Assembly: GCA_900155495.1 (NCBI GenBank)
Contig: FTLJ01000229.1
Coordinates: forward strand, 1-34,683
Direction: 5' to 3'
Origin: Porogramme epimiltina
Taxonomy: Eukaryota; Basidiomycota; Agaricomycetes; Polyporales; Polyporaceae
Length of the DNA stretch: 34,683 nucleotides
Shown: one piece after another, positions 1 to 9,253 of the stretch
Layout of the letters: each line of letters opens with the position of its first letter
Numbering within the stretch: position 1 is the stretch's first letter
Notes under the pieces: generated by a model
Told to the model about the DNA's origin: nothing
Database searches by the model: none
What the model saw: only the letters and a program-made list of their open reading frames with translations
Position numbers and translations under genes: made by a program

Positions 1-406
1 GGGGTGTGGAAGAGCGGGAAGGGGAAGGAGGGAGGAAGAGAAAGGGGATGTGGGGGGCGAGGGGGGTTGGGGGGGAGACGGGCCGAAAGGGGAAGGGGGA
101 ATGAGCTTGGAGGAAGGAGCTGGGAGGGGGGACGGAACGGGAAAGGATACCACCAGGCTCCGATGGAGGGATACTGAGAGTCAATGATTGAAGCCGCGGT
201 AACATGGAAAGCTCAAAACTCGCAGGTTCTTCATTCAAATAACGAGGGTGAGACAACCAATCGAGTAAGTTGATTGCTTAGTAACGAAACCCACCGAAGG
301 TGTGGAATGCGGTTGCGATATGTAGGTGCTTTATATAAGATTCTGGTGCAACTTGTGTCAGAAAAGGGTTCAATTCATCACGGGTATGTTGCACCTGGCA
401 TCCTAA
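1..406. other. Gene-free, purine-rich window edge
   Basis: The first 150 bases are almost entirely G and A on the + strand, with runs of four to seven G. The rest has no ORF that looks like a protein. It lies 3' of the F-box-like ORF on the minus strand and could hold its 3' untranslated region or a lost downstream exon. No further structure was recognised. Confidence 0.5.
44..75 (+). other. Potential G-quadruplex motif
   Basis: Four G runs (44-47, 52-57, 61-66, 69-75) are separated by loops of 4, 3 and 2 bases, which fits the standard intramolecular G-quadruplex pattern. Whether it folds in the cell, or is only part of a low-complexity purine tract, cannot be told from sequence. Confidence 0.5.
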
Positions 407-1096
407 TCAGTACTTCTTTATCTCACTGCGCTCGATCTGGGAGCACGTCAAAATGGAATAACTTACTGTCAAGTGGGCCAGCTGTGGGAGATGAACGATA
501 TTGGCGCGTACGCGTTTGACATTTGAATCATTGGGACGTTGGATACACACTAAAGTCTGGAGGGAGGGAAACGCCTTGAGAAAATGAAGAATCCGATTGA
601 CAGGAGCGGAGTAGACTTGGAGATGGGTGATTCTCTCATAACGGAGGGATAGGAGCCGTCGTACGATATTATTGAGACTGAAGTAGACACCTTTGAAGTC
701 TATACGTAGACTTTGGATATGAGGAGAAACATTTCGAATGAAGAGGAAAATTTCATGGAGACCGAGTGGGCCCGGGGAATGCCTTATCGGATTTGTGGTC
801 CCCGAAACGACGACGTTGAGAGTGTGCACAAGTTCCCGCAAGGATGGGTTTGCTTTGAACATTCCTGTGAAGAATAGCAGAGTCTCGCGGTCTTCAATGC
901 CGATCCTCCGGTAGAGATACACACGAGACCGATGGAGCCAGTCTTTGCAAACGAGGGCACAGACACAGAGGGTCCGACGGTATTGTGCAGGGGCTCCTCC
1001 GACCCACGACGGTGGCGGAAAATCTTCACCGTGGTCTGAGCCCACGTGATGGATGACGAGTAACCCAAGTTCCGCGGGGAGAGTCTTGAGGCCCAT
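407..1096 (-). CDS. F-box-like domain protein, possibly incomplete
   Basis: A single open frame of 229 aa. The N-terminus has an F-box-like helix pair: LPAELGLLVIHHV near residue 6, then ALVCKDWLHRSRVYLYRRI near residue 47. This closely resembles the F-box pattern of the large mushroom F-box families, whose members usually recruit substrates to SCF ubiquitin ligases. After it come leucine-spaced segments such as SLRELVHTLNV and HIQSLRI, like the irregular LRR part of these proteins. Family members are usually about 400-550 aa, so this one is short. It ends near a possible intron, and the sequence beyond 407 carries stops in every frame I followed. It is either a truncated copy or lacks exons I could not find. 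Start chosen: the first Met, just before the F-box helix. Confidence 0.6.
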   Translation of the reverse strand: MGLKTLPAELGLLVIHHVGSDHGEDFPPPSWVGGAPAQYRRTLCVCALVCKDWLHRSRVYLYRRIGIEDRETLLFFTGMFKANPSLRELVHTLNVVVSGTTNPIRHSPGPLGLHEIFLFIRNVSPHIQSLRIDFKGVYFSLNNIVRRLLSLRYERITHLQVYSAPVNRILHFLKAFPSLQTLVCIQRPNDSNVKRVRANIVHLPQLAHLTVSYSILTCSQIERSEIKKY

Positions 1097-2004
1097 GTTC
1101 GAGAGGGAGAGTCAACGAACGGATGACTAGGAAATTAGGCTTAATTGTTGCTTGACGCCTCTGAAGCCTAATATCTGACTTGTGTATTATTTCGGTTAGC
1201 TTGGCGCTAGTGGGTAACTCGTAGACCAGACCGGGGGATTGAGCGAATCTAAGGGTCTTGTACAGGTTCGAAAATACTATAGGTACGCTCTTGTACACTG
1301 ACGTACCTATGCACTACAGCAATCATCCCCGTTGAGCAGGCAAACATGTGCATGACACCTACTAGTCATGCGAGGCGGAGTCATGTACAAGATTCCATAC
1401 TACCCACCACAAATATCGTCGCAAGGCTAACGACACTGCTATGTGTTTGAAAGTGGAGAGGCTGACGATATTAACTAGCCACTGTAACCACATTCAGCCG
1501 AGTTCATTGCGTATAATCATGACTTAAACTAATCGTTGATACAACAGACATATATTGTTGTACAGCAGGGGACATCTAGACGTCACATTACTTTGTTTCG
1601 CTGCGGCAGCCTACAACTGTTCTTCGCACCCCACAAGAAAGCCGGACGGACACGAGGTAGCACAGGAGAAAAGATGAGTACCAATGCGTCAGCACATCTC
1701 CCCTCCCCACCTGGCGCCCCGAAGGAGAGATAAGTAAAGGGAGGGAAGGGACTGTCGGCGACCCACGCGCATTCCGATGGGGCCTCCTGCAGGGTGCGAC
1801 AGAAAAAAAGGGAAAAACTTGCAGTGATCCTCCAGTGTCCACGCTACTCGTACACGCCCGCACCGAACGCTGCCTGCCTGCCTTTGCTTAGAGAGCGGAG
1901 ATGTTCATCGTCGGCCACGTGCTGCGAAAAAGGGGGATGGGAGGGACGGGTGTTGTGCGATGAGTAATTGCCCGACCGGTGATGCGCGGCGAGAGCGCAA
2001 CTCA
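1097..2004. other. Intergenic region, no gene seen
   Basis: This stretch separates the 5' end of the F-box-like ORF from the stop of glucose-6-phosphate dehydrogenase; both genes are on the minus strand. Short ORFs here (at 1588-1863, for example) show no family features and clash with one another. It should hold the F-box promoter and the dehydrogenase 3' untranslated region. No repeats or RNA genes were recognised. Confidence 0.5.
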
Positions 2005-3923
2005 CTAGTCGGGGACCGTCCGCTTGAAGCCGTACTTGCCGATGAACGAATCGAGCTCTTTGGGGCCACGGGAGCCGTACGGGTATGGCACGGGCTTGGG
2101 CGCAGGGCCGCTCTTGCCCTCTATCCAGTGGAGGATGGGCGTGAAGATCTGCGTGTCGAGACGGTCGGCAAGCAAGTCGGTGCACAAGTCCTCCGAGACG
2201 TACCTTCCACGCACTATCCAGCTCGTCGTCACGGACGAAGTTGGAGTGATCGCCACGCAGCGCATCGAGGATGAGGGCCTCGTACGCCTCCGGGATCTTC
2301 GCGTCCGTAAACCGGCGCTTGTATGTCAAGTCCATCTCGGTCGGGATCGCACGCGTGTTGAGGCCAGGGATCTTCGTGTTGAGCTTGAGATAAACGGCCT
2401 CCGAGGGCTGGATGCGGATGACAAGCTCGTTACGAGAGATGTCCTTGAAGATGCCCTGTGTAACATCCTTGAACTGGATCCGAACTTCCACCTTAGCCTC
2501 GTTAAGGGCTAAGTGCAGAGATAAGAGCGTGAGTAGACCTGGGAATTCCACGAGTGATCGTAGAGCTCACCCTTGCCAGCCTTGAGAATGAAAGGTACGC
2601 CTTCCCACCGGGGGTTGTGAATCCAGAGGGTGGTAGCAGCATACGTGGGGCAGACAGAATTCGGTGGAACAGTGTCATCGTCGAGGTATCCCGGCTTGCC
2701 GTTAGCCGCAACATACTGGCCAAGGAGCGTGTCGTTCCTCTCAATGGGTGGGATCGCGCGCAGAACCTTGACCTACGATGACAAAAGCGGCTGTGAGCAC
2801 ACGTGCGAGCTGCGGATGATGGCTCCGAAAGTACCTTCTCGTCACGAATGTCCTCGGCCGAGAACGAGACGGGGCGCTCCATGGTGAGGACACAAAGGAC
2901 CTGAAGCAAGTCTGTATGACATGCGCATGAGCGTCACGTATTTGCAAGAGGTTGAGTCACGTTGGAGGTCGCGCTCAGATAACGCGCCACCCGTGTAATA
3001 GTGCCTACTCACGGTTCTGGAGAATGTCACGAATGATGCCGAACTCGTCGAAGTAACCGCCACGGCCTTCTGTGCCGAAGGGCTCCTTGAACGTGATCTG
3101 GACATTGCTGACAGAGTTCTTGTCCCAGCCCGACGCAAGAGCGACGTTGGCGAAGCGAAGGACGAGGATGTTCTTCACCATCTCCTTCCCGAGGTAGTGA
3201 TCGATACGGAACGTCTCGTCCTCAGTCCAGTGCTGCTTAAGCGAGCCAAGGAGGACACGGCAGGACTCGAGGTCCTTTCCGAACGGCTTCTCAACGATGA
3301 TGCGGTTCTTTCCGGTGGCCGAGTAGCACTGCTCCTTGAGGTGCTTCGCGACGGGGATGAACACGCTTGGGGGAAGAGCAAAGTAGAAGAGGCGGTTAGC
3401 CTCCTTGGTCTGGTAGTTCGCCTCGATGCTCTCGAGGGACTTGTTCAGGTTCTCGAAGGATGGCCCGTCCTCGTAGCCTCCAGAGACATAAGAGGAGAAC
3501 GCCTTGAACTCGGCGATCTTAGCCTGGCCGTCCTCATCATCATCGGCGACCTTGAGGTAGGAGGTGATGCGCTTGTGGTACTCGGCGGTGTCCATCTTAG
3601 TGCGGGCATAGCCTACGATTTTAACATCGCGGGGCAGGAAGCCCATGCGGTAGAGGCCAAAGAGGGCGGGATATGTCTGCGTTAGGATGAGCGGGGGATC
3701 GTCGGGGAGATCATAGATGGTCTCGTACTTTCTTCTTTGCAAGGTCGCCGGAGGCACCGAGCACTAGATCGCAGGGACGCGTTTGTCAGGCCTGAAGATC
3801 GGGAGAGCGCGCGCGGAGGGAAGACGCACCGATGATGACGGTGTTGTCCCTGAGAGCGTCGCCAGTAGTCTCCATGGAGGGGATGGTGCCGGACATGGCA
3901 CGGGGGCGCCCGGTGGTGGCCAT
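2005..3923 (-). CDS. ZWF1: Glucose-6-phosphate 1-dehydrogenase
   Basis: Oxidises glucose 6-phosphate to 6-phosphogluconolactone with NADP+, the first step of the oxidative pentose phosphate pathway and a main cytosolic NADPH source. Exons (minus): 3923-3830, 3763-3729, 3676-3013, 2911-2835, 2772-2571, 2508-2204, 2148-2005. They join in frame to 506 aa, the usual family length. The nucleotide-binding fingerprint [10 protein letters not shown] (about residues 34-43) spans exons 1-2. EKPFG lies near 172 and the substrate and catalytic motif RIDHYLGKE at about 200-208. The C-terminal domain includes FKDVTQGIF. Exon 2 is only 35 nt. The Met at 3923 is the first in frame and leaves a 32-residue leader before the fingerprint. 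It shares a 377-bp divergent upstream region with the THOC5 homologue. The identification is secure. Confidence 0.96.
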
Positions 3924-4300
3924 TGCGAGAGGCGCGTGGGGTTCTGGGAGAAAGCGAGAGGGGGGCGGAAGGAGAGAACGGGAGACGAGTGCAGCGGGAG
4001 GAGCGCGAGATGATAGAGGGAGAGTGTTTGGGGCGAGTCCGGCGACGTTGCTGAACGAGCAGGCGCACGATGATGCAAACCTTGTCCGATTCCCAATCTC
4101 AGTCCCACTCGCCGGCCCGGGCTTCCCCACGAGCCGATTGGCCCGCGCCTCTCCCGCCACCACGCTCGCCGTCCGCGCGCACGGCGACATTCACTGCAGC
4201 CCCTTGTCCCCGACCCCGTCCCAGCCGCTCTCAGCCTACCCGCCGCCCTCGATTGGCCTCCTTCCCCGACCGCCCGCTGACTACCCCCCGATACCCGCAC
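3924..4300. promoter_or_regulatory. Divergent promoter, G6PD / THOC5 homologue
   Basis: These 377 bp lie between two start codons pointing away from each other, so both promoters must be here or overlap it. The nonamer CGATTGGCC occurs twice, at 4135-4143 and 4250-4258, 115 bp apart. Its core is the reverse complement of a CCAAT box, which in fungi binds the HAP/NF-Y complex. No TATA box was seen. Long ORFs across this region on both strands come from its high GC content and are not genes. Confidence 0.6.
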
Positions 4301-5136
4301 ATGACCGCCCCCCTCGCTCCCACACCCGACGACCGCGCCCTCCCCCCGTCCCCGGACAGGGAGCTCGACGCCCTCCGCGACCTCGTCTCCTCTGCGTACC
4401 TCAACCACGACCCCACTACCGTCAGCGTCCGCGCTGGCACCCTCTTCGCCCGCCTCAAGGCCCTCAACCGCGCCGCCAATCATGCCACCCGCGCGCACAA
4501 GCAGGCCTCCGCCGACTCCCGCCAGGAGATGGACCAGACCTACCTCGGCCTCCAGAACCTCCTCTACGAGAAACGTCACCTCGAACGCGAGATAGAAAAG
4601 TGCCGCCAGTTTGCGTACGTACGAGCCCGGTCATATGCCTCGCGGCGGCCTCACAAGCGTGCCCGACAGCTCCGTCTATCAGGACATTCCAGTCCATTCT
4701 CTCGAAGACTTCCTGCAGATCGCGCCCGAGGAAGCCAGGACGGATGACGTCCTCACGGACGAGCATCAACTCATGCTGAACCGCCTGAGTTTCGAGCTCT
4801 CGGAGCGACAGAGGTGCGCGTGTGCCCGCTGACGAAAATGCGCCCGCCCCGGCTAACGCCCGATCAGGCTCGAGCTGAAGCGCAAGGAGCTCACACGAGA
4901 GAAAGATGCGCTCCTCAAAGAGAGCAAGGCGAAACTCGCCACTATGGAGAGTGTGAAGACACATATCGATACCCTCATGAAGGCCCGTATCCCTTCCTCA
5001 TCTGCTTCGACCGCTAACTGACTCTGTTCACTTGTAGACGGCAACCGACGTGCAGAAGAAGGTCAACGACCTTGTTCAGCCCGCACCCGCACCGACTCCG
5101 TCGGCACCAGCTCGTTCTACACCCACGCCGAGTTGA
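4301..5136 (+). CDS. THOC5: THO complex subunit 5 (THOC5/FMIP) homologue
   Basis: THOC5 belongs to the nuclear THO/TREX complex, which couples transcription to mRNA packaging and export. Exons: 4301-4614, 4670-4813, 4868-4982, 5038-5136, giving 223 aa. The family signature is LLYEKRHLEREIEKCRQFA (about residues 86-104), followed across the first splice by SVYQDIPVHSLEDFL. A charged coiled coil (LELKRKELTREKDALLKES) and a Pro/Ala tail complete it. This matches the conserved N-terminal part of animal THOC5 (about 680 aa); fungal proteins are commonly this short. The Met at 4301 was chosen because upstream in-frame sequence is Pro/Arg-rich and unconserved in appearance. Intron 3 (4983-5037) fits only as a GC-AG intron. 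Confidence 0.85.
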
Positions 5137-5613
5137 GAGCTCGATCCTCCCCTGTTTCATCTCTCCAGGGCTGCGGTCTGCTCTCCGAGTGCCACTCGAT
5201 GCCCACGCCGATCGCACACCCGTCCACAGAGAACCGCGTTCGCACCGCTGCCTGCGCTGCAGTCGGTAGCACATCAACTGCGAAATTGTTGCTATGGCGG
5301 ACGTCATTCGGCCCTACGAGGAGTGTCCAGATACCAACGAGGCACGGGGCCTAACATGCGGGACACTAGAGTAGAAAGGGGCATCAGAGGGAGTGCCAGA
5401 CAGTTGTACGGACGGGTAATCTACATGAATACACTGATCCGATTCCTATAAGACGAGTGCAGGAACGAGGGAGGGGAGGGAGTAAATAATAGTACATCAT
5501 TATCAAGTACAACCATGCACGCGACGGCAGGTATTGCGACTGCAGAGTAGACACCGAATGGAAAGTGGAATGCAGGGAGAGCCGGAGCGAGAATCAGCGG
5601 GACCAGCGGGGAC
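5137..5613. other. Convergent 3' intergenic region
   Basis: This lies between the THOC5 homologue (+) and the ubiquitin-conjugating enzyme (-), so it holds two 3' untranslated regions. The A/T-richer part around 5410-5530 is a plausible place for poly(A) signals, but no exact signal stands out. No gene was recognised. Confidence 0.5.
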
Positions 5614-6486
5614 TCATGCCTCCATAGGCTCGTCGTCGCTGATGCTCCCAATGTCGCTCATCTCTTCGTCGTCGCCATCCTCGTCGTCTTTGTCCATCGC
5701 GGCGTCCGCGGCCTCCTTCGTTGCGAACCGTTGGACGTACTCCTTCACCTTGGCGTCGTATTCCTTCGGGTGGCGCATGAGCAACGCCGCCGCCTCCCCG
5801 TTGAGAGGGTCATTAGGGTTCGGATACCGCAGAAGCTGTGGGAGGAACACCTCGAAGATGTTGATCATATCTGAGAGTGGTCCACGAAGATGGTCGGTCG
5901 TCAATGGGCAACGGAACTGTGATGCGGGGGGGCACTCACCGAACATGGGTGACCATGTCTGGTTGATAACGTCTAGACAGACGGATCCGCTCCTGTGGCG
6001 GACTGTTAGCATGCGGACGGAGTTACATATGGCGCGGGGCAGGACGTACAGCTCGTCGATATTTGGGTGGAAGATCTTGTTCATGAAGCCGATGCTGGGG
6101 GACTTGAACGGGTATTGGTCCGGGAGCTCGACATGAATCTTCCACACTCCTCCGGCAAAGGGGGCTGTAATGTGGCAAGTGTGCCCGTCGGAAGATATCA
6201 CGAGACAGGGCGGGGAGCGGCATAACCACGGATAGGTCAAAACTGAGAGAACTGTAGACATAGCGAATAGCGACGTACTTTCTTCCGGTCCATAGAAGCG
6301 AACATAGAACTCCTGCATGCTATCGTTGACGAGGTTCACCTCATAGTCGGACATGAGCCTACGGAATGCGGGGTAGGCGTTGAGCACGAGAGCTTCTACA
6401 GAGAAGGCCTCCCTCGGTACAGTGGCTGGTAGGGTAATACGTACAGCTTCATGACGTCCGTCTCAATGCGCCGCTTTCCAGGAGTA
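5614..6486 (-). CDS. UBC8: Ubiquitin-conjugating enzyme E2, UBE2H/Ubc8 type
   Basis: Carries activated ubiquitin as a thioester for transfer to substrates. Yeast Ubc8 works with the GID ligase that degrades gluconeogenic enzymes. Exons (minus): 6486-6445, 6358-6279, 6164-6050, 5992-5940, 5870-5614, encoding about 181 aa of the expected 183. The fold runs [51 protein letters not shown], then [15 protein letters not shown] with the catalytic Cys at about residue 86 in the usual HPN-to-Cys spacing. NQTWSPMF and an acidic C-terminal tail ([14 protein letters not shown]) follow, as in UBE2H. The first exon with the start codon is unresolved: the nearest upstream ATG (6556-6554) cannot be spliced in frame with GT-AG sites. 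A start at the Met within exon 6486-6445 would remove part of helix 1. Confidence 0.9.
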
Positions 6487-6559
6487 CTGTATAGGTCCGA
6501 ATGCGCATGTCAGTCCCGGTCGTTCGACGTCCTACGAGCTTAACGGGTACTTATCATGA

Positions 6560-7390
6560 TGCTTGTATAGGTCACTAAATAGTCCGGGTTGCACAGAGGG
6601 TATTCAACTGTCCTGAGAGGCTGCGAAGAGCAAGATGGATGCAGATATGCAGAACTAGAGAAAGCGTAGGGGTGCAGATGACTGCGGGGATGAAGCACCG
6701 CGGGGCGAGATGGAAGGGACGTTAAGCGGTCTCAGCGCGCCCCGCTTCCCGATCCGTCCGACACTCGTCCGGTGCATATCTAGCCGACAGCCCTCCGGGC
6801 ACATCTTCGTCAGCGACCACCATCTCGCTACTTCTGTCTTCACGCAATGCGCTCGCCTCCACGCATGCCGTTAATTCGACACCGACCTACTCATTTAGTG
6901 CCCCTTCTCGTGCTCGTTGCGCCTCAGTCGCGTACTGGAGTTCCGGCCTAGTACCGCTTGACCAAGACCGTGGTGCGTGCTAGGGGCAGATGGCGTGCTC
7001 CTATTGCGCGCGGGCGTATGCATCGATGCCCGACGAATTCCGTGGCGGGAAATGCACGACTCTAATGGCCGATGCAGCCTGGCACGGCCCCCCGAAGATT
7101 TAGGGTCTCGCGAGGTTTCGGCGAGCCAACGCTCGAGCCCCGGACTCGCTTCTTCAGATCGACCCCTGCCCCAAATACGACCAGCAAATTTGGTGACCGA
7201 GAAGCGCAGGTAGTGCGCGCATTTCCGAGAACCACTGCGAAGGTACCAATTCGTAAAGAGCGACGTTCGGAGGATAGCCTAGGTTCGCGCACGAAGATTC
7301 GTCGTACTCGTATCCTATAGATATCTCGTACTGCACAGGACGTCGGTATGGCGTCCGTTCTAATTTACAGAGCCCATAAACCAATATACG
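6560..7390. other. Intergenic region, no gene supported
   Basis: This is upstream of the E2 gene (minus strand) and downstream of the third four-TM gene remnant. It should contain the E2 promoter and 5' untranslated region. Several ORFs of 60-80 codons overlap on both strands but none has a recognisable domain, membrane segment or splice continuity. No repeat or RNA gene was seen. Confidence 0.4.
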
Positions 7391-7424
7391 CTGTACCCTC
7401 ATACGCTCGACGCGCCCCCCCACC

Positions 7425-7450
7425 NNGAGCCCCCCCCCCCCCCCCCCCCC
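7425..7450. repeat. Unread bases and a 21-base C homopolymer
   Basis: Two N occur at 7425-7426, and 7430-7450 is an uninterrupted run of 21 C, with another C-rich stretch at 7413-7423. Homopolymer length is unreliable in most assemblies, so any reading frame crossing this point is uncertain. It falls where the C-terminal coding part of the third four-TM gene would lie. Confidence 0.9.
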
Positions 7451-7499
7451 AATCTTGTCCCCATTCCCAAGAACGAAATCCATACTCGCGACCGACAAC

Positions 7500-8254
7500 A
7501 GCAGGCCAGGCGGGAGTACCTCACCAGTACGTCCACTCCTCCACCACGCAGTACACGGAATCGCTGCCGCACGGATACGGCCGCCGCCCGGGCGTGAAAC
7601 CTTCGCTGTATGGATTAGCGGTGCTCCCTGCGCGCGTTGCGCTCGCGAGGTCGGTGCCCGCAGCCTCACCGGGGCTCATTGTGCGCTGTTGGAAGGCGCG
7701 CCATCCGAGCAAGATCGCTGGTGTACACGACGCACGGTCAGCGCGTGGAGTAGCGTTGGCCACTATCTAGGGAACGTACCAAACCATAGGAGTCCGAACG
7801 CAGCGATGAGGATGATCTCCTCTTGCGCTATCGTAAGGAGGTCTCCGTTTCTCCTGTGGTGGGTCACCACCCTGGGTCGGACGTTGTTGGTAAGTGACCA
7901 TTCTTCATCCCATACCCCATAGTCGAACTCACATAACCGATAGCGATGCGATTGCAAGGACGGCGACGCAGGTCTGCATGAGACTATATGTCTCTGCAGA
8001 CAGAGCACAAACGGGCGATTCAGCATCGCATTCGAAAGCGCATGCCTGGACGAAAATACGAGACACCCACGGATCGAGTGCGGCACCAGTTTCATCACTA
8101 GATGCGCGACCACGGCCGCACCGACGGCTGCGCCACCCAGCGTATCGAATCGCCAGACCAGGGTAATCGCAAACCGTCAGCTTCATCGGCAGAGCAACAC
8201 TCTTCGCGACGCACCGTACGCAGCCGATCTCGCTCGACCTTGGAAAAGCGGCAT
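7500..8254 (-). pseudogene. Third four-TM (MARVEL-like) gene, degenerate or unresolved
   Basis: Several exon-like pieces resemble the two four-TM genes upstream on the same strand. Exon 1 at 8254-8215 (MPLFQGRARSAAY plus one base) has exactly the 40-nt length and phase of exon 1 in the gene at 10476. Hydrophobic pieces follow: LVWRFDTLGGAAVGAAVVAH (near 8140-8085), YSLMQTCVAVLAIASLS (near 7985-7935), and EIILIAAFGLLWFG, which matches the TM3 pattern of the neighbours. A polar loop ends in SDSVYCVVEEWTYW. The pieces cannot be joined in frame: no AG acceptor opens the TM1 frame after its stop, and the C-terminus runs into the C homopolymer and N bases. It may be a decayed copy or a functional gene with sequence errors. 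Confidence 0.4.
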
Positions 8255-9253
8255 GTCTTCGTCGTTCAAATGGCGTCGTTCGAGGGTCGTAGATGGAGGG
8301 GTCCCGCGGATAGCGCGATAGATGGTGGAAGGAAGGATATCAGCGGGGAGGGAACGCGACAGACAGACCCCCTCGTCGCGGTGGTGGTGCGGTCAGCAGC
8401 AGCAGCGGCAGCGGCAGCTCGAGCCACGCGCCGCGCGGGCTCCAGGCGGCGTGCATACTTAGCCCATCTCGCGTACAATGCATGCGTCCTGCGCCTGCCC
8501 CCTGCCACGCCCGGGACGCCGGCGCCGACCCGTGCGCGCGGGCTGTCTCTTCGGCTTCAGTGCGCGAGCGAAGGCGCACGCCCGCCACGAGGCGGATGCG
8601 TGCGCGTGCACCGCGCGTGGCGCGTTTCCTTCAACTTGCCGCTTTCCGTGCGGCGCCGCCTCCGGATCTAGGTCACATTGTCCGCATTTTTTTCAGTCTT
8701 CGTGCGGTGCAGAAGGCGGCTGGTGTGGGACGGCGGCGCGGACGTAATTGTTCGTGCGCCCCGCGCGCGGGCGCGGAGAAACGTGCGTGCGCGCTTCGAA
8801 GTCGAGAGAGAGCTTCGAGCGTCCGAGGAAGGCTAGCCGGTGGGCAAAACCGTATCGTGCGTGGGGGGGCGGAGTGCCCGCTCGAGAAGGCGCGAAGCGC
8901 GTGAAGACGCCGGGCTTCTGGCAGATCCACCACGCGTGCGGAGTGGTCTCAATGGTTTCGTGTGTCACAAGTACAGGCGGGGTGGGCGTAAGTATGTACA
9001 ATAGCGTTAAACAAGCATGATCGTCCGTCAGCTCCCTTCTACGGGTGGGCGGGAGCGATTTTTCGTGAATAGACGTGAAACGATGTGAGGTCTGAGGGTT
9101 CCCTGGGAAGAGGGCCTGGCTAGCAACTGAAGGCATAGATGTAGCGAATGTAGCACTGGGGCGAGCGAAGATGAAGGGCGGCTTGTCGCCGCGTCCTCCC
9201 CCGATTGTGGCTTGCACCTAGAGGAGGGGAGGACGGGCAAGCGGTGCCATTGC
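8255..9253. other. Very GC-rich intergenic region
   Basis: This lies between two minus-strand four-TM loci. It is strongly CpG-rich from about 8370 to 8900, which opens long frames on both strands (8102-8671 and 8482-8904, for example). These are Arg/Ala/Pro-rich in all frames and show no domain. A short imperfect GCAGCR repeat occurs at 8395-8417. It presumably holds the promoter of the third four-TM locus and the 3' untranslated region of the second. Confidence 0.5.

Noticed and set aside
366..376. GGGTTCAATTC resembling a tRNA T-loop
   Set aside because: No cloverleaf could be built with the preceding 60 bases.
3832..4779. 315-codon plus-strand ORF and a 271-codon minus-strand ORF over the same place
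   Set aside because: They overlap the G6PD first exon and the THOC5 homologue in other frames, are Arg/Pro/Gly-rich and have no domain; GC-rich coding sequence opens such frames by chance.
8102..8904. Plus-strand ORFs of 140-190 codons
   Set aside because: The region is extremely CpG-rich, all frames are open by composition and none shows a domain or splice continuity.
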